This document shows, piece by piece, positions 42,722-52,080 of a stretch of DNA of 64,000 nucleotides; positions within the stretch are counted from its first letter, which is position 1, and every line of letters starts with the position of its first letter. Location of the stretch: positions 1 through 64,000 of the forward strand of contig MEOF01000043.1 in the NCBI GenBank assembly GCA_001769505.1, written 5' to 3'. Made by a program: the position numbers and the translations under genes. The stretch comes from Bacteroidetes bacterium GWF2_33_38 (lineage in GTDB: Bacteria; Bacteroidota; Bacteroidia; Bacteroidales; GWF2-33-38). Below the pieces are notes generated by a model. That model saw nothing but the letters and a program-made list of their open reading frames with translations, made no database searches and was not told the origin of the DNA.

Positions 42722-43615
42722 TTAAATACGTTCTAAAATAATGTCTTCACGTAAAACTTTTGCTATTTCATGAATTTGGAACATGTGCTTTTTGAGGAGC
42801 TTTACCTGTTGAATTTCATTTTTTTTGCCAAGGCTATATTCAATGTTTATAGTAGTGAATAAATTTTGTAAGGTCTTAAATCTTAACACAAAAGGTTCTA
42901 TTTTCGGATCATTAAACGATTCTAAAAGTTCGATGAGATTATCTAAAAATATGGCTTGTTGAAGTATCGAGGTATTCAAACTTTTTTCCATAAACGGAGT
43001 TAGCGATTTTGTGTAAAAGCTATTTTGATACATTTCGCTTAACAAGTACAAGCCCTCGATATAAACTCCACTGACAATTAAGAATGTTTTTTGTTTTTCG
43101 TCGCTTACCGAATAATAATCTTCAAATTGTTGTTGGTACAAACCAATGTAGTGATACAGTGAATCTTTATTGTCGAGATTATTTTCAATCCGATTGGCAA
43201 ATTTTGAAAACTTTACGGATTTCATACCCGACTCATACATTAACTCGTCAACACGTTGTAAAAATACGGCAGAAGTTGGATATTCCTCAAAAATTGTTGT
43301 GTAGTATAAATCAACCAAACTTGCACCAAGATTCAATGATTTGTATTCAGGCGAACTGTACAAATTTGAATGTTTCATTGGCATCTCAATAATGTTCTTT
43401 TCATAATCAATACCTGCAATTTTTATTAGCGATGAAACTTGATATGGAGATGGCAATGAGTATACCATTGCTTCGTTTGCCGATAAACCATTTGATGCGT
43501 CAGTTGATTCGCTACTTTCATCAAAATTGATGTTTTTAGCATTTTTGCATCCGTATGCAATAAGTAGAAGAACAATCAGAAATACAAGATTGTTTACATT
43601 AAATAATTTATTCAT
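42722..43615 (-). CDS. Putative lipoprotein of unknown function
   Basis: A 297-residue protein. The N-terminus is a hydrophobic segment (about 10-22) followed by a cysteine at 23 (LLIAYGCKNAKN), a passable lipobox. The rest is mostly helical and soluble, with the patterns SLNLGASLVDLYYTTIFEEYPTS, SVKFSKFANRIENNLDNKDSLYHY and KTFLIVSGVYIEGLYLLSEMY. I do not recognise the family with confidence; similar helical lipoproteins are common in Bacteroidota. The gene overlaps the upstream T9SS cargo gene by 8 bp, so the two are likely translated from one message. Confidence 0.7.
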   Translation of the reverse strand: MNKLFNVNNLVFLIVLLLIAYGCKNAKNINFDESSESTDASNGLSANEAMVYSLPSPYQVSSLIKIAGIDYEKNIIEMPMKHSNLYSSPEYKSLNLGASLVDLYYTTIFEEYPTSAVFLQRVDELMYESGMKSVKFSKFANRIENNLDNKDSLYHYIGLYQQQFEDYYSVSDEKQKTFLIVSGVYIEGLYLLSEMYQNSFYTKSLTPFMEKSLNTSILQQAIFLDNLIELLESFNDPKIEPFVLRFKTLQNLFTTINIEYSLGKKNEIQQVKLLKKHMFQIHEIAKVLREDIILERI

Positions 43616-44747
43616 TTTTTTGGAGTATCGTTTTTTTATCTAATATTTTGCTTTCGGTTGATCCGCGAACAATGTAAACCGCAGGTTTTAGGTTGTTGTT
43701 TACATTAAAACTAAAGCTTGCTTTTCCTTGTTCAATGGTTTTGTTTAACGAAGTGTAAACAACGTGCCCAGTTGCATCGTAAACCATAAAACTTGCATTT
43801 TTCATCTCATCGTCCATGCAATCATCAAATACAATTTCGCACTTTCCGACACAAGGGTTTGGGTTGACACTCAGGTTACAATTATTTCCTAATTTTTCGT
43901 TGCTTACCGAAATTAAATCAAAAATTTCATAATCGCCGTTATAATCAACTTGTTTTAACATATAGTACAAAGTTGCACTTGGAACCGACATGTCGGTATA
44001 GCTATATTCAAGAGAACTAGAACTGTTTCCGGCTCCTCCAATTCTTGTCAGCGAAATAAAATCAACTCCATTTTCGCTTCTAAAAAGTTCAAAATAATTA
44101 TTGTTTTTCTCACTTGCGGTTGTCCAATTAACAAATACGTCTTCATTTGATAATTCGGCTGAAAAATTTACCAATTCAATTGGCATAATACTCATTCGTA
44201 TGCAAGAACCAGCAGCAATTTCACTTGATGGAATTCTGCCAAAGGTTGTTCCAGCTCCAGCGTAAGAACCGCTTGTGCAAATTTCGCCTGTTCCAACAAT
44301 TAAACCCCCATTTCCATTATCCAAATCGCCTGATATATTAAAAAGACCATCAATAATAACATCGTCGCTATTGTTTCTATTAGTAAAATCATTTTCAATA
44401 TCTACGGTTCCTGTGCTCTCAATATTAACAATTGAGCCATTGTAGAATGTTAAATTAAAGACTTGTAAAGAGCCAACAACATTTAATGTTGCTCCTGATT
44501 TGACTTCTAAACTACTTGTTGTAGATGTTAATGAGGCTCCAAAACTAACCGAAATAGATGTTTTTGTTGTAACCGAAACGTCAAGAATAATATCGTGATT
44601 TATGGTAACCACATCGTTGGTACTAGGAACGTCTCCATTGCTCCATGTGTCGTCGTCAGACCAATCTCCATTACGGATTGATTCTATATCATCTGCTTTT
44701 AGACAATTAACTGCAAAAAACATTAGTATAATTAAAACGCTTTTCAT
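43608..44747 (-). CDS. T9SS-secreted protein with type A sorting domain
   Basis: A 379-residue secreted protein. A signal peptide (about 1-18) is followed by IRNGDWSDDDTWSNGDVPSTNDVVTI, the usual start of Bacteroidota G8-like/right-handed beta-helix repeats, with strands to about residue 165. A fibronectin-like segment (about 190-270, VNFSAELSNEDVFVNWTTASEKNNNYFELFRS) and a C-terminal type A sorting domain (about 295-379, SVNPNPCVGKCEIVF and LKPAVYIVRGS) follow. The last domain directs export by the type IX system. The beta-helix suggests a surface-layer or adhesive role. It is coupled to the downstream lipoprotein. Confidence 0.8.
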   Translation of the reverse strand: MKSVLIILMFFAVNCLKADDIESIRNGDWSDDDTWSNGDVPSTNDVVTINHDIILDVSVTTKTSISVSFGASLTSTTSSLEVKSGATLNVVGSLQVFNLTFYNGSIVNIESTGTVDIENDFTNRNNSDDVIIDGLFNISGDLDNGNGGLIVGTGEICTSGSYAGAGTTFGRIPSSEIAAGSCIRMSIMPIELVNFSAELSNEDVFVNWTTASEKNNNYFELFRSENGVDFISLTRIGGAGNSSSSLEYSYTDMSVPSATLYYMLKQVDYNGDYEIFDLISVSNEKLGNNCNLSVNPNPCVGKCEIVFDDCMDDEMKNASFMVYDATGHVVYTSLNKTIEQGKASFSFNVNNNLKPAVYIVRGSTESKILDKKTILQKNE

Positions 44748-44893
44748 GTTCCTAAATTTTTATTAAATATAATAAATAAAAAATCGCTTTTCAACTCATA
44801 TTTACTAATCTCTTATTTTCATTTATAAACGCATAATATTTTTATGATAAACGAATTTAGATACCAATTTTATGTAAAGTCAAATACAATATT

Positions 44894-44901
44894 TATATTT
44901 G
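44894..44901 (+). promoter_or_regulatory. Candidate -7 box of the rhodanese-thioredoxin gene
   Basis: TATATTTG fits TAnnTTTG and lies 30 bp before the chosen ATG at 44932. No clear TTTG is found at the -33 position. Confidence 0.4.
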
Positions 44902-44931
44902 TACGTATTTATATATGTAATTGTAATTAAT

Positions 44932-45645
44932 ATGAAATATTTATTTTTGTTGCTGGTTTTCATATCTGTTGAGGGATTTAAAACAAATGCACAAGTTATT
45001 GAAAATGTTGATGCTGTTAAGTTTAAGCAGCTTGTTGATTCGGGTGAGGGCATAATCCTTGATGTGCGAACACCCGGCGAAGTAGCTCGTGGACATATTA
45101 AAGGTGCAACAGCTATAAATATTGGAGAACAGAGTTTTGCTACAAAAGTTAATTTACTCCAAAAGGAAAAACCGATTTATGTATATTGCTTAACGGGTAG
45201 TAGGAGTGTTTACGCTGCAAAATATATGGCTCAAGTAGGGTTTAAAAAAATTTATAACCTTCAATTAGGAATTGTTGAGTGGAATAAATATGGATATCCC
45301 GTAGAAAAAGATGAAGCCACGGTTGCTTCAACAAGTGTACAATACAATGAATACTCTTTTAGTAAACTCATCGAATCAAATAAACTTGTTTTAATCGATT
45401 TTCATGCAATTTGGTGTGCTCCATGCAAAAAAATGGCTCCCGATATCGATAAATTAAAAGTTGATTACAAAGGAAAGGCAGAAATCGTGAAAGTTGATAT
45501 TGAGGCGAATGAAAGCATTGCAAAATTATATAATGTGGTGTCTGTTCCTACGCTCATTCTTTTTAAAAATGGGAAACAAGTTTGGTCAAAATCTGGAGCT
45601 ATGAATTATGATGAACTATCAAGTATAATCAAACAATATTTATAG
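44932..45645 (+). CDS. Exported rhodanese-thioredoxin fusion protein
   Basis: A 237-residue exported two-domain protein; the start at 44932 (MKYLFLLLVFISVEGFKTNA) gives a clean signal peptide, while the earlier ATG at 44899 adds a charged-poor extension. The rhodanese domain (about 25-125) has the active cysteine in YVYCLTGSRSV. The thioredoxin domain (about 130-237) has the redox motif WCAPCK. The fusion could move sulfane sulfur or reduce periplasmic disulfides. No partner genes are near, and the order rhodanese then thioredoxin in one exported chain is less common than separate genes. Confidence 0.85.
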   Translation: MKYLFLLLVFISVEGFKTNAQVIENVDAVKFKQLVDSGEGIILDVRTPGEVARGHIKGATAINIGEQSFATKVNLLQKEKPIYVYCLTGSRSVYAAKYMAQVGFKKIYNLQLGIVEWNKYGYPVEKDEATVASTSVQYNEYSFSKLIESNKLVLIDFHAIWCAPCKKMAPDIDKLKVDYKGKAEIVKVDIEANESIAKLYNVVSVPTLILFKNGKQVWSKSGAMNYDELSSIIKQYL

Positions 45646-45734
45646 AAACAACCAAGGATTAGAATTCCTTATCTGGAATTAATCGAATTGAAAAACGTAG
45701 GCATGTTGGCATTGTATAATAACAGAGACAAAGC

Positions 45735-46487
45735 CTAAAAATTAATAAAAGCCAAATCAAATTTTCCGCTTCTCAATAAATCGTATTTTTCTTTATTGAT
45801 TGTGAATAATTCGGCTGGTTTGTGAGTTACGGCAGTTTGTTTTTTGAATGTGTTTTCGAATAATCCGGAATTCAAAATCTTCCTTCTGAAATTTCGTTTA
45901 TCAAAACTTGTGTCAAGAACGGTTTCATAAAGTGCTTGAAGTTCGCTTAGTGTAAAATTATCGGGAAGTAATTCAATACCAAGAGCTTCGAATTTTAACT
46001 TTCGTTTTAGTGTAAGAAGAGCTTTCTCAACAATGTCATTATGATCAAAAGCTAATTTGGGTAGTTTATTAAATGGAATCCACTCTGTTTTTTTATCAAA
46101 CAGCGTTTGTTCTGATACAAATAAATCAGGCTTTAATAATGCAAAATATGTAACGCTTATTAAGCGTTCATCAGCGTGTAATCCGAGTAATCTCATCCAT
46201 TCAATATCGTGCTTCTTGTTACGGTCAACTTTGCCGAAAGTATATAATTGTTCAAAATACACTTTGTCTGGATTTGTGAAGTCTTTTAATATTCTTTTTG
46301 CTGAATCTTTTAGCGATTCTTCATGTCGAATTAAACTTTCGGGTAAAGCATAAACCGATGAAACATTTTTCCCTTTTTTTACTTCGTTAATATTAACTAG
46401 CACTTTAAGTTCGTTTTGTGCAAAGCCAAGTGTAACGCAGTTTACAGATATGTTTGGATTTAATTCCGAAAAAATAGTTTTTTGCAT
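45735..46487 (-). CDS. Nudix-fold transcriptional regulator (NrtR/AraR-like)
   Basis: A 250-residue protein with an N-terminal Nudix-like domain (about 1-150) and a C-terminal winged helix (about 160-225, LLPDNFTLSELQALYETVLD then FDKRNFRRKILNSG). This is the NrtR/AraR layout. The Nudix box appears degenerate: the expected G-x5-E-x7-REUXEE is replaced by ESLKDSAKRILKDF, so it should not hydrolyse nucleotides but bind a ligand. In Bacteroidota such proteins regulate sugar genes. It faces the sugar transporter and amylase genes across an 86-bp divergent region with a palindrome. Confidence 0.85.
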   Translation of the reverse strand: MQKTIFSELNPNISVNCVTLGFAQNELKVLVNINEVKKGKNVSSVYALPESLIRHEESLKDSAKRILKDFTNPDKVYFEQLYTFGKVDRNKKHDIEWMRLLGLHADERLISVTYFALLKPDLFVSEQTLFDKKTEWIPFNKLPKLAFDHNDIVEKALLTLKRKLKFEALGIELLPDNFTLSELQALYETVLDTSFDKRNFRRKILNSGLFENTFKKQTAVTHKPAELFTINKEKYDLLRSGKFDLAFINF

Positions 46488-46496
46488 ATTTATTTT

Positions 46497-46534
46497 ATTA
46501 AATTTAGGTGTTCAAAACACACAATGAATTTAAT
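46497..46534. promoter_or_regulatory. Palindromic candidate operator between the Nudix-type regulator and the sugar genes
   Basis: Outer arms ATTAAATT (46497-46504) and AATTTAAT (46527-46534) enclose GTGTT-CAA-AACAC (46508-46520). The site lies in the short divergent region and is the best candidate for binding by the regulator at 45735-46487. Confidence 0.45.
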
Positions 46535-46573
46535 TATTGTCAAAAGTACATAAATTTTATTAAATAAGGAAAA

Positions 46574-47866
46574 ATGATAAAAAAACCTAAATTATCTTTT
46601 TGGCAAATCTGGAATATGAGTTTCGGATTTTTGGGAATTCAATTTGGTTTTGCTCTGCAAAATGCAAATGCATCTAGAATTTTACAAACCTTAGGTGCTG
46701 ATGTTCATGAACTATCATGGTTTTGGCTTGTTGCTCCAATAACGGGCATGATTATTCAGCCAATAATTGGATATTTTAGTGATAAAACTTGGACTCGTTT
46801 AGGAAGAAGAAGACCATATTTTTTAATTGGAGCTGTAATGACAAGTATTGCTTTAATTCTTATGCCCAATGCTCCGAGTTTAGCCGGAATTATTTCGCCA
46901 ATGTTAATTGGAGGAGGTTTATTAATGATTATGGATGCATCAATAAATATTTCGATGGAACCTTTTAGGGCATTAGTTGCTGACAAATTGCCAGAAGAAC
47001 AGCATACTTTAGGTTTTTCGATGCAAACTTTATTAATTGGGATTGGAGCTGTTGTTGGTTCATGGTTGCCTTATATTTTAGGTAATTTTTTCGGCATTTC
47101 AGTCGAGGCAGAAAATGGTATGATTCCCCAAAACGTAATTTATTCGTTTTACATAGGAGCTGCTGTTTTAATTTCTGCAATTATATGGACTGTTACTAGC
47201 ACAAAAGAATATCCTCCTGAGTTTTATGCTGAAAAGGAAACAGAAGATAAACCTGAGTCAACAAAATTCAAAATTCCGAAAGTAATGTGGCAATTATTAA
47301 TTGTACAATTTTTTTCGTGGTTTGCTTTATTTTTAATGTGGGTTTATACAACATCTGCAATTGCTCAAAATTTTTATGGAACAGTTGACAGCAATTCTCC
47401 TGAATTTCAAGAAGCAGGAAATTGGGTTGGAATTTTATTCGGAATTTACAATGGCGTTTCAGCAATAATAGCTTTATCGCTGCCTTTAATTGCTCAAAAA
47501 TTTGGACGAAAAAAAACACATTCAATTGCTTTATTAGTTGGCGGAATTTCATTGCTCTCGTTCTATTTATTTTCAGATCCAACGTACTTAATTATCCCTA
47601 TGATTGGAATTGGTTTTGCATGGGGGAGCATTTTGGCAATGCCTTACGCAATTGTAGCAAATTCAATCCCTCAAAAAAGTATGGGAATGTTTATGGGAAT
47701 TTTCAATATGTCGATTACGATTCCTCAAATTGTAAGTGGCGTTTTTGCTGGTTTAATTGTAAGATATTTTTTTAACGATAACACTATTTATGCAATTTAT
47801 TTAGCCGGTGCTTTTATGATTTTAGGAGCTGTGAGTGTTATGTTTATTAATGAAAATAAAAAGTAG
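46574..47866 (+). CDS. MFS sugar transporter (maltose/disaccharide type)
   Basis: A 430-residue inner-membrane transporter with 12 helices. The N-terminal WQIWNMSFGFLGIQFGFALQNANASRILQ and the loop PIIGYFSDKTWTRLGRRRPYFLIGA are typical of the glycoside/sucrose-like MFS family (SLC45-type) which Bacteroidota use for maltose and related sugars. A second conserved loop, AQKFGRKKTHSIALL, lies between helices 8 and 9. It heads the alpha-glucan gene run. Substrate preference for maltose or maltooligosaccharides is inferred from MalQ and GH13 neighbours. Confidence 0.88.
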   Translation: MIKKPKLSFWQIWNMSFGFLGIQFGFALQNANASRILQTLGADVHELSWFWLVAPITGMIIQPIIGYFSDKTWTRLGRRRPYFLIGAVMTSIALILMPNAPSLAGIISPMLIGGGLLMIMDASINISMEPFRALVADKLPEEQHTLGFSMQTLLIGIGAVVGSWLPYILGNFFGISVEAENGMIPQNVIYSFYIGAAVLISAIIWTVTSTKEYPPEFYAEKETEDKPESTKFKIPKVMWQLLIVQFFSWFALFLMWVYTTSAIAQNFYGTVDSNSPEFQEAGNWVGILFGIYNGVSAIIALSLPLIAQKFGRKKTHSIALLVGGISLLSFYLFSDPTYLIIPMIGIGFAWGSILAMPYAIVANSIPQKSMGMFMGIFNMSITIPQIVSGVFAGLIVRYFFNDNTIYAIYLAGAFMILGAVSVMFINENKK

Positions 47867-47969
47867 ATTTTTATTTAAACATTATGATTTGTTAACAAAT
47901 ATCAAGACAAACGGAGTTTGGCTGTAGAGGGAAGTGAAACGACGAGAAATCTAAAATTTTGAATTGAAA

Positions 47970-48077
47970 TGAGATTTCTCACATACGTTCGAAATGACAA
48001 AAAAAAGGAAGTTCGAATTGACAAATTGAAATTAGGCTGTCATTTCGAAATGAGCGATAGCGATTGAGAAATCTCAA
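47970..48077. repeat. Intergenic inverted repeat of the GAGATTTCTC type
   Basis: GAGATTTCTC (47971-47980) with TTCGAAATGACA after it, and the reverse-complement pair TGTCATTTCGAAATGAG...GAGAAATCTC (48038-48075). Repeats of this kind are frequent between genes of Bacteroidota. The arms are related but not identical. No ORF is inside. Confidence 0.6.
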
Positions 48078-48121
48078 TATTATAAATGAAATAGAAATTA
48101 ACATAAATCATCTTTCTTAAA

Positions 48122-48142
48122 CCCCCTTTGGGGGCAAGGGGG
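48122..48142. repeat. C5/G5 hairpin motif before malQ
   Basis: CCCCCTTTGGGGGCAAGGGGG: the C run can pair with either G run. This G-rich motif is a common intergenic signature in Bacteroidota and lies 17 bp before the malQ ATG. Confidence 0.55.
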
Positions 48143-48158
48143 CTAAAACATAAAAAAT

Positions 48159-49652
48159 ATGAATTTTGAACGTTCATCAGGGATTTTATTACATATAACT
48201 TCGTTGCCAAATAAATTCGGAATTGGAAGTTTAGGTCGTGAAGCCTTTGATTTTATCGATTTTTTAAAAGAATCAGGTCAATCTCTTTGGCAGATATTGC
48301 CAATGGGACCAACGGGATACGGAGATTCTCCCTATCAGTGTTTTTCTGCATTTGCAGGTAACGCATTGTTAATCGACATTGATAATTTGATTGAACGCAA
48401 ATTATTGAATAGAGATGATGTTGCTATAATTCCTGAATTTTCCAACGATATTGTTGAATATGACAGAGTACGGGAGTATAAAAATAAATTGTTTGAAACA
48501 GCATTTTTAAATTTCACCGAATTTGCCGATTTGGAAGAACAGGCTGAATTTGAAGCGTTTTGTATTAAAAATAGTGAATGGCTCGACGATTTTTCTCTTT
48601 TTATGTCACTAAAAGAACATTTTAATCTTAAACCTTGGTACGAATGGAACGAAGCAATTAAAATTAGAAAGTCAAAAGACTTAAATAAACTCAAAATCGA
48701 GTTAGAAGAGAGAATCGAGTTTTATAAATATTTGCAATTTTTGTTTTTTGTGCAGTGGTCAGACTTGAAAAAATATGCAAACGAGTCGGGTGTAAGAATT
48801 ATTGGCGATATTCCTTTGTATGTTTCTCTTGATAGTGTTGAGGCGTGGGCAAATCCAGAATTATTTTTGTTTGATGAGGACAGAAACCCAACATTTGTAG
48901 CAGGAGTTCCTCCAGATTATTTTAGTGAGACCGGTCAACTTTGGGGAAACCCAATTTACGATTGGAAGAAGCACAAACGAACAAATTTTCGATGGTGGAT
49001 AAATCGAGTAAAAGCGAATTTAGAAATGTATGATATTATTCGAATTGACCACTTTAGAGGTTTAGTTGCGTATTGGTCAATTCCATTTGGCGAAGAAACG
49101 GCAATCAATGGAACTTGGGTGGATGCTCCAGGTAAAGAGTTGTTTACGGCATTGAAAAATGAAATGGGAGATTTGCCAATAATTGCTGAAGATTTGGGTG
49201 TGATAACCGACGATGTAGTTGAATTACGTGAGAAATTTGCTTTGCCAGGAATGAAAATTTTACAATTCGCTTTTGATGCCAGCGAAGAAAATAATTATTT
49301 GCCACATACATACGACAAAAATTGTGTTGTATATACTGGCACTCACGACAACGATACGACATTGGGCTGGCATTTATCTACCAACGATATAAACAGAAAT
49401 TTTGCTCGAGAATATTTAGGAATTTGTGAATTCGAACACGAAATTGTATGGAAATTTATTATAGAAGCGTGGAAATCGGTTGCTAATATTGCAATTGTTC
49501 CAATGCAGGATATTTTGAATTTAGATTCCGAATGTAGAACAAACATTCCGGGAACATCTTCAGGAAATTGGAAATGGAGATATAATGAGACAATTTCATC
49601 TGAAATAATTGAAAAATTAAAAAAACTGAGCCATATTTACGGTCGGATTTAA
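48159..49652 (+). CDS. malQ: 4-alpha-glucanotransferase (amylomaltase)
   Basis: MalQ moves alpha-1,4-glucan segments between maltooligosaccharides and releases glucose in the cytoplasm. The 497-residue length and GH77 motifs fit: ILLHITSLPNKFGIGSLG at the start, SLWQILPMGPTGYGDSPYQ, the nucleophile region IIRIDHFRGLV (aspartate about 293), the acid/base IIAEDLGVI (glutamate about 340) and YTGTHDNDTTLGW with the transition-state aspartate. It lies between a sugar transporter and two GH13 enzymes. The gap upstream is 292 bp and holds intergenic repeats, so it may have its own promoter. Confidence 0.96.
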   Translation: MNFERSSGILLHITSLPNKFGIGSLGREAFDFIDFLKESGQSLWQILPMGPTGYGDSPYQCFSAFAGNALLIDIDNLIERKLLNRDDVAIIPEFSNDIVEYDRVREYKNKLFETAFLNFTEFADLEEQAEFEAFCIKNSEWLDDFSLFMSLKEHFNLKPWYEWNEAIKIRKSKDLNKLKIELEERIEFYKYLQFLFFVQWSDLKKYANESGVRIIGDIPLYVSLDSVEAWANPELFLFDEDRNPTFVAGVPPDYFSETGQLWGNPIYDWKKHKRTNFRWWINRVKANLEMYDIIRIDHFRGLVAYWSIPFGEETAINGTWVDAPGKELFTALKNEMGDLPIIAEDLGVITDDVVELREKFALPGMKILQFAFDASEENNYLPHTYDKNCVVYTGTHDNDTTLGWHLSTNDINRNFAREYLGICEFEHEIVWKFIIEAWKSVANIAIVPMQDILNLDSECRTNIPGTSSGNWKWRYNETISSEIIEKLKKLSHIYGRI

Positions 49653-49676
49653 AAAAATAGAAAATATTTAAAAAAA

Positions 49677-52073
49677 ATGAAAAATTTAAGATTTATTATA
49701 ATTATGAGTGTAGTAATGGCGACTTCGTGCAGCGAAGAAAAAAAAGAAGAGAAAAAAGTAACTTTTCCTTTACCTACAGAAACACATGATTTGATTCAAC
49801 CCGTTATGCTTAATGACGATAGCACCATTATCGATTTGAGCGATTATTTCATGAATCCCTACAAAATTAAGTCCTTAACATTTAGCAAATGCCTTATTCC
49901 CGGAAAATTAGAGGCAGGAAAAGCATTGACCTTAAATTATTCTGGCGAACCAGTTCCTCCAGTTATGGTTACTAGAGCTTGGTTTGGCGATACAGCGTAT
50001 TCGTTTATCATGAAAAGATCGCCAAAAGTAGAATATAATCTTCAATATAAACCGACTAGAGAAGTTAAATCAGTATTTGTTGCTGGCGATTTTAATGGTT
50101 GGAGTGCAACGCAAACGCCATTGAATTTTAAAGATGGTATTTGGAAAGCAGACTTAAAATTATATCCCGGACGTTTTTCGTATAGAATTGTTGTTGATGG
50201 AGATTGGATTCTTGATCCAGCAAACAAAGATACTGTAAGTAATAATATGGGAGGAGTTAACTCGGTTCTCACGGTTGGTGATGTTCAAAACGAAAATGCT
50301 CCTAAACTTTGGTTGCATTCTACCGATGGAAATACCATTTTGGTTTCGTATGACAAAAAGCCTGACCAAATTTTTGTTCTTTGGGATAATTATCAATTGG
50401 TAAATAGGTTAGTTATTATTGATGAAGATAATAAGTTGATTCGTTTTCCAATACCTGAAAATGCTACTCAAGTTGACCGTTCGTTTATGCGAGTATTTTC
50501 GTTCAATGCTAGCGGAGCATCAAATGATTTAATGATTCCATTAAAAGGTCAGCAAGTTGTTAAAACTGCCGCTGATTTGAATAGAAAAGATTATGAAGCT
50601 TCGATACTTTATTTCTTGTTGGTTGATAGATTTAATAATGGCGACAAATCAATCGATAAGCCGATAAACGACCCTGAAGTTCACGAAAGAGCAAATTACC
50701 ATGGTGGTGATATAAAAGGAATTTTAGATAAACTTAAGTCGGGATATTTCAAGGAACTTGGAATAAACACTATCTGGTTATCGCCAATTGCTCAAAATCC
50801 TGAAAAAGCTTACAAAGAATATCCAAAACCAAATCGTAAATTTTCTGGTTATCATGGATATTGGCCTATTTCTTCGACCGAAATTGATTATCGTTTTGGA
50901 AACGAAGCTGTTTTCACAGAATTAATTAACGAAGCTCATAATCAGAATGTTAATGTGATTCTTGATTATGTAGCGAATCACGTACACGAAAATCACCCAA
51001 TAATAAAAGCAAACCCAAGTTGGGCTACCAATATGATGTTACCCGATGGAACTCCAAATATCAGAATTTGGGACGCACAACGCCTCACAACTTGGTTCGA
51101 TTCGTTTTTGCCAACCTTGGATTATTCAAAGCCTGAGGTTGTAGATACGATGACCAGTTTTGCAGTACAATGGATTAGAAAATATAATCTCGACGGATTT
51201 CGTCACGATGCCACTAAACACATTCCTGAAGTGTTTTGGCGTTCGTTGACTAAAAAGCTTAAAAAGGAAGTAATTTTTCCTCAAAATAATCGACTACTTC
51301 AAATTGGCGAAACTTTTGGAAGTCGCGAATTAATTGGTAGTTATGTTGGCTCAGGGATGCTCGATGCTCAGTTCGATTTTAACCTTTATTTCGATGCTCG
51401 TTCGGTATTTGCTATAGATAAAGAACCGTTTACAAAACTCGAAACATCATTGAAAGAATCTTTCCTTTTTTATGGAAATCATCATTTGATGGGAAATGTT
51501 ACGGGAAATCATGATATTGCTCGCTTTATTTCATATGCTAGTGGAGCCTTGTCGTTTGAAGAAGATGATAAAGAAGCAGGTTGGAGTCGAGATATAAAAG
51601 TTGAAAATCCGATTGGATACGCTAAACTGAAAATGCTCGATGCGTTTATTATGACAATACCTGGAATACCTGTAATCTATTACGGCGATGAAATTGGAAT
51701 GCCTGGTGCAAATGACCCTGATAATCGTCGAATGATGAAATTCGATAATTTAACCAACGACGAAAAAGGTGTTAAGGAAATGGTTAAAAAGTTAACAGAG
51801 TTTAGAAAAAATAATTTGGCTTTGACCTATGGCGATTTTCAAACCCTATTGGTTACCGATAAGCAATACGCATTTGTTAGAAAATATTTCGATAATGTTG
51901 TGGTAGTTGTTTTTAATAAAAGTGAGAAAACAGAAAAAGTTGAAATCACGCTTTCCGAAACTTTTGTAGGAGATAATGCAACTGCTTTGTTTGGAACAAA
52001 AATTTCTAAATCAGACAACAAAATCAATTTGAGTTTAAGCAAATATTCTTTCGAAATAATAACCATAAAATAA
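49677..52073 (+). CDS. GH13 alpha-amylase-type lipoprotein with starch-binding-like domains
   Basis: A 798-residue exported lipoprotein (lipobox VMATSC, cysteine at 14). Two N-terminal beta-sandwich domains follow: one at about 25-115, and a CBM48/E-set-like domain at about 125-205 (VFVAGDFNGWSATQTPL, RFSYRIVVDGDWILDP). The GH13 barrel starts near 305 (ILYFLLVDRFNNGD). Catalytic residues are in DGFRHDATKH (nucleophile D about 508), IGETFG (acid/base E about 545) and VTGNHDIARF (D about 612). It likely cuts alpha-glucans at the cell surface or in the periplasm, like SusG-type or neopullulanase-like enzymes. The gene follows malQ by 24 bp. Confidence 0.93.
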   Translation: MKNLRFIIIMSVVMATSCSEEKKEEKKVTFPLPTETHDLIQPVMLNDDSTIIDLSDYFMNPYKIKSLTFSKCLIPGKLEAGKALTLNYSGEPVPPVMVTRAWFGDTAYSFIMKRSPKVEYNLQYKPTREVKSVFVAGDFNGWSATQTPLNFKDGIWKADLKLYPGRFSYRIVVDGDWILDPANKDTVSNNMGGVNSVLTVGDVQNENAPKLWLHSTDGNTILVSYDKKPDQIFVLWDNYQLVNRLVIIDEDNKLIRFPIPENATQVDRSFMRVFSFNASGASNDLMIPLKGQQVVKTAADLNRKDYEASILYFLLVDRFNNGDKSIDKPINDPEVHERANYHGGDIKGILDKLKSGYFKELGINTIWLSPIAQNPEKAYKEYPKPNRKFSGYHGYWPISSTEIDYRFGNEAVFTELINEAHNQNVNVILDYVANHVHENHPIIKANPSWATNMMLPDGTPNIRIWDAQRLTTWFDSFLPTLDYSKPEVVDTMTSFAVQWIRKYNLDGFRHDATKHIPEVFWRSLTKKLKKEVIFPQNNRLLQIGETFGSRELIGSYVGSGMLDAQFDFNLYFDARSVFAIDKEPFTKLETSLKESFLFYGNHHLMGNVTGNHDIARFISYASGALSFEEDDKEAGWSRDIKVENPIGYAKLKMLDAFIMTIPGIPVIYYGDEIGMPGANDPDNRRMMKFDNLTNDEKGVKEMVKKLTEFRKNNLALTYGDFQTLLVTDKQYAFVRKYFDNVVVVVFNKSEKTEKVEITLSETFVGDNATALFGTKISKSDNKINLSLSKYSFEIITIK

Positions 52074-52080
52074 GCTGGAT

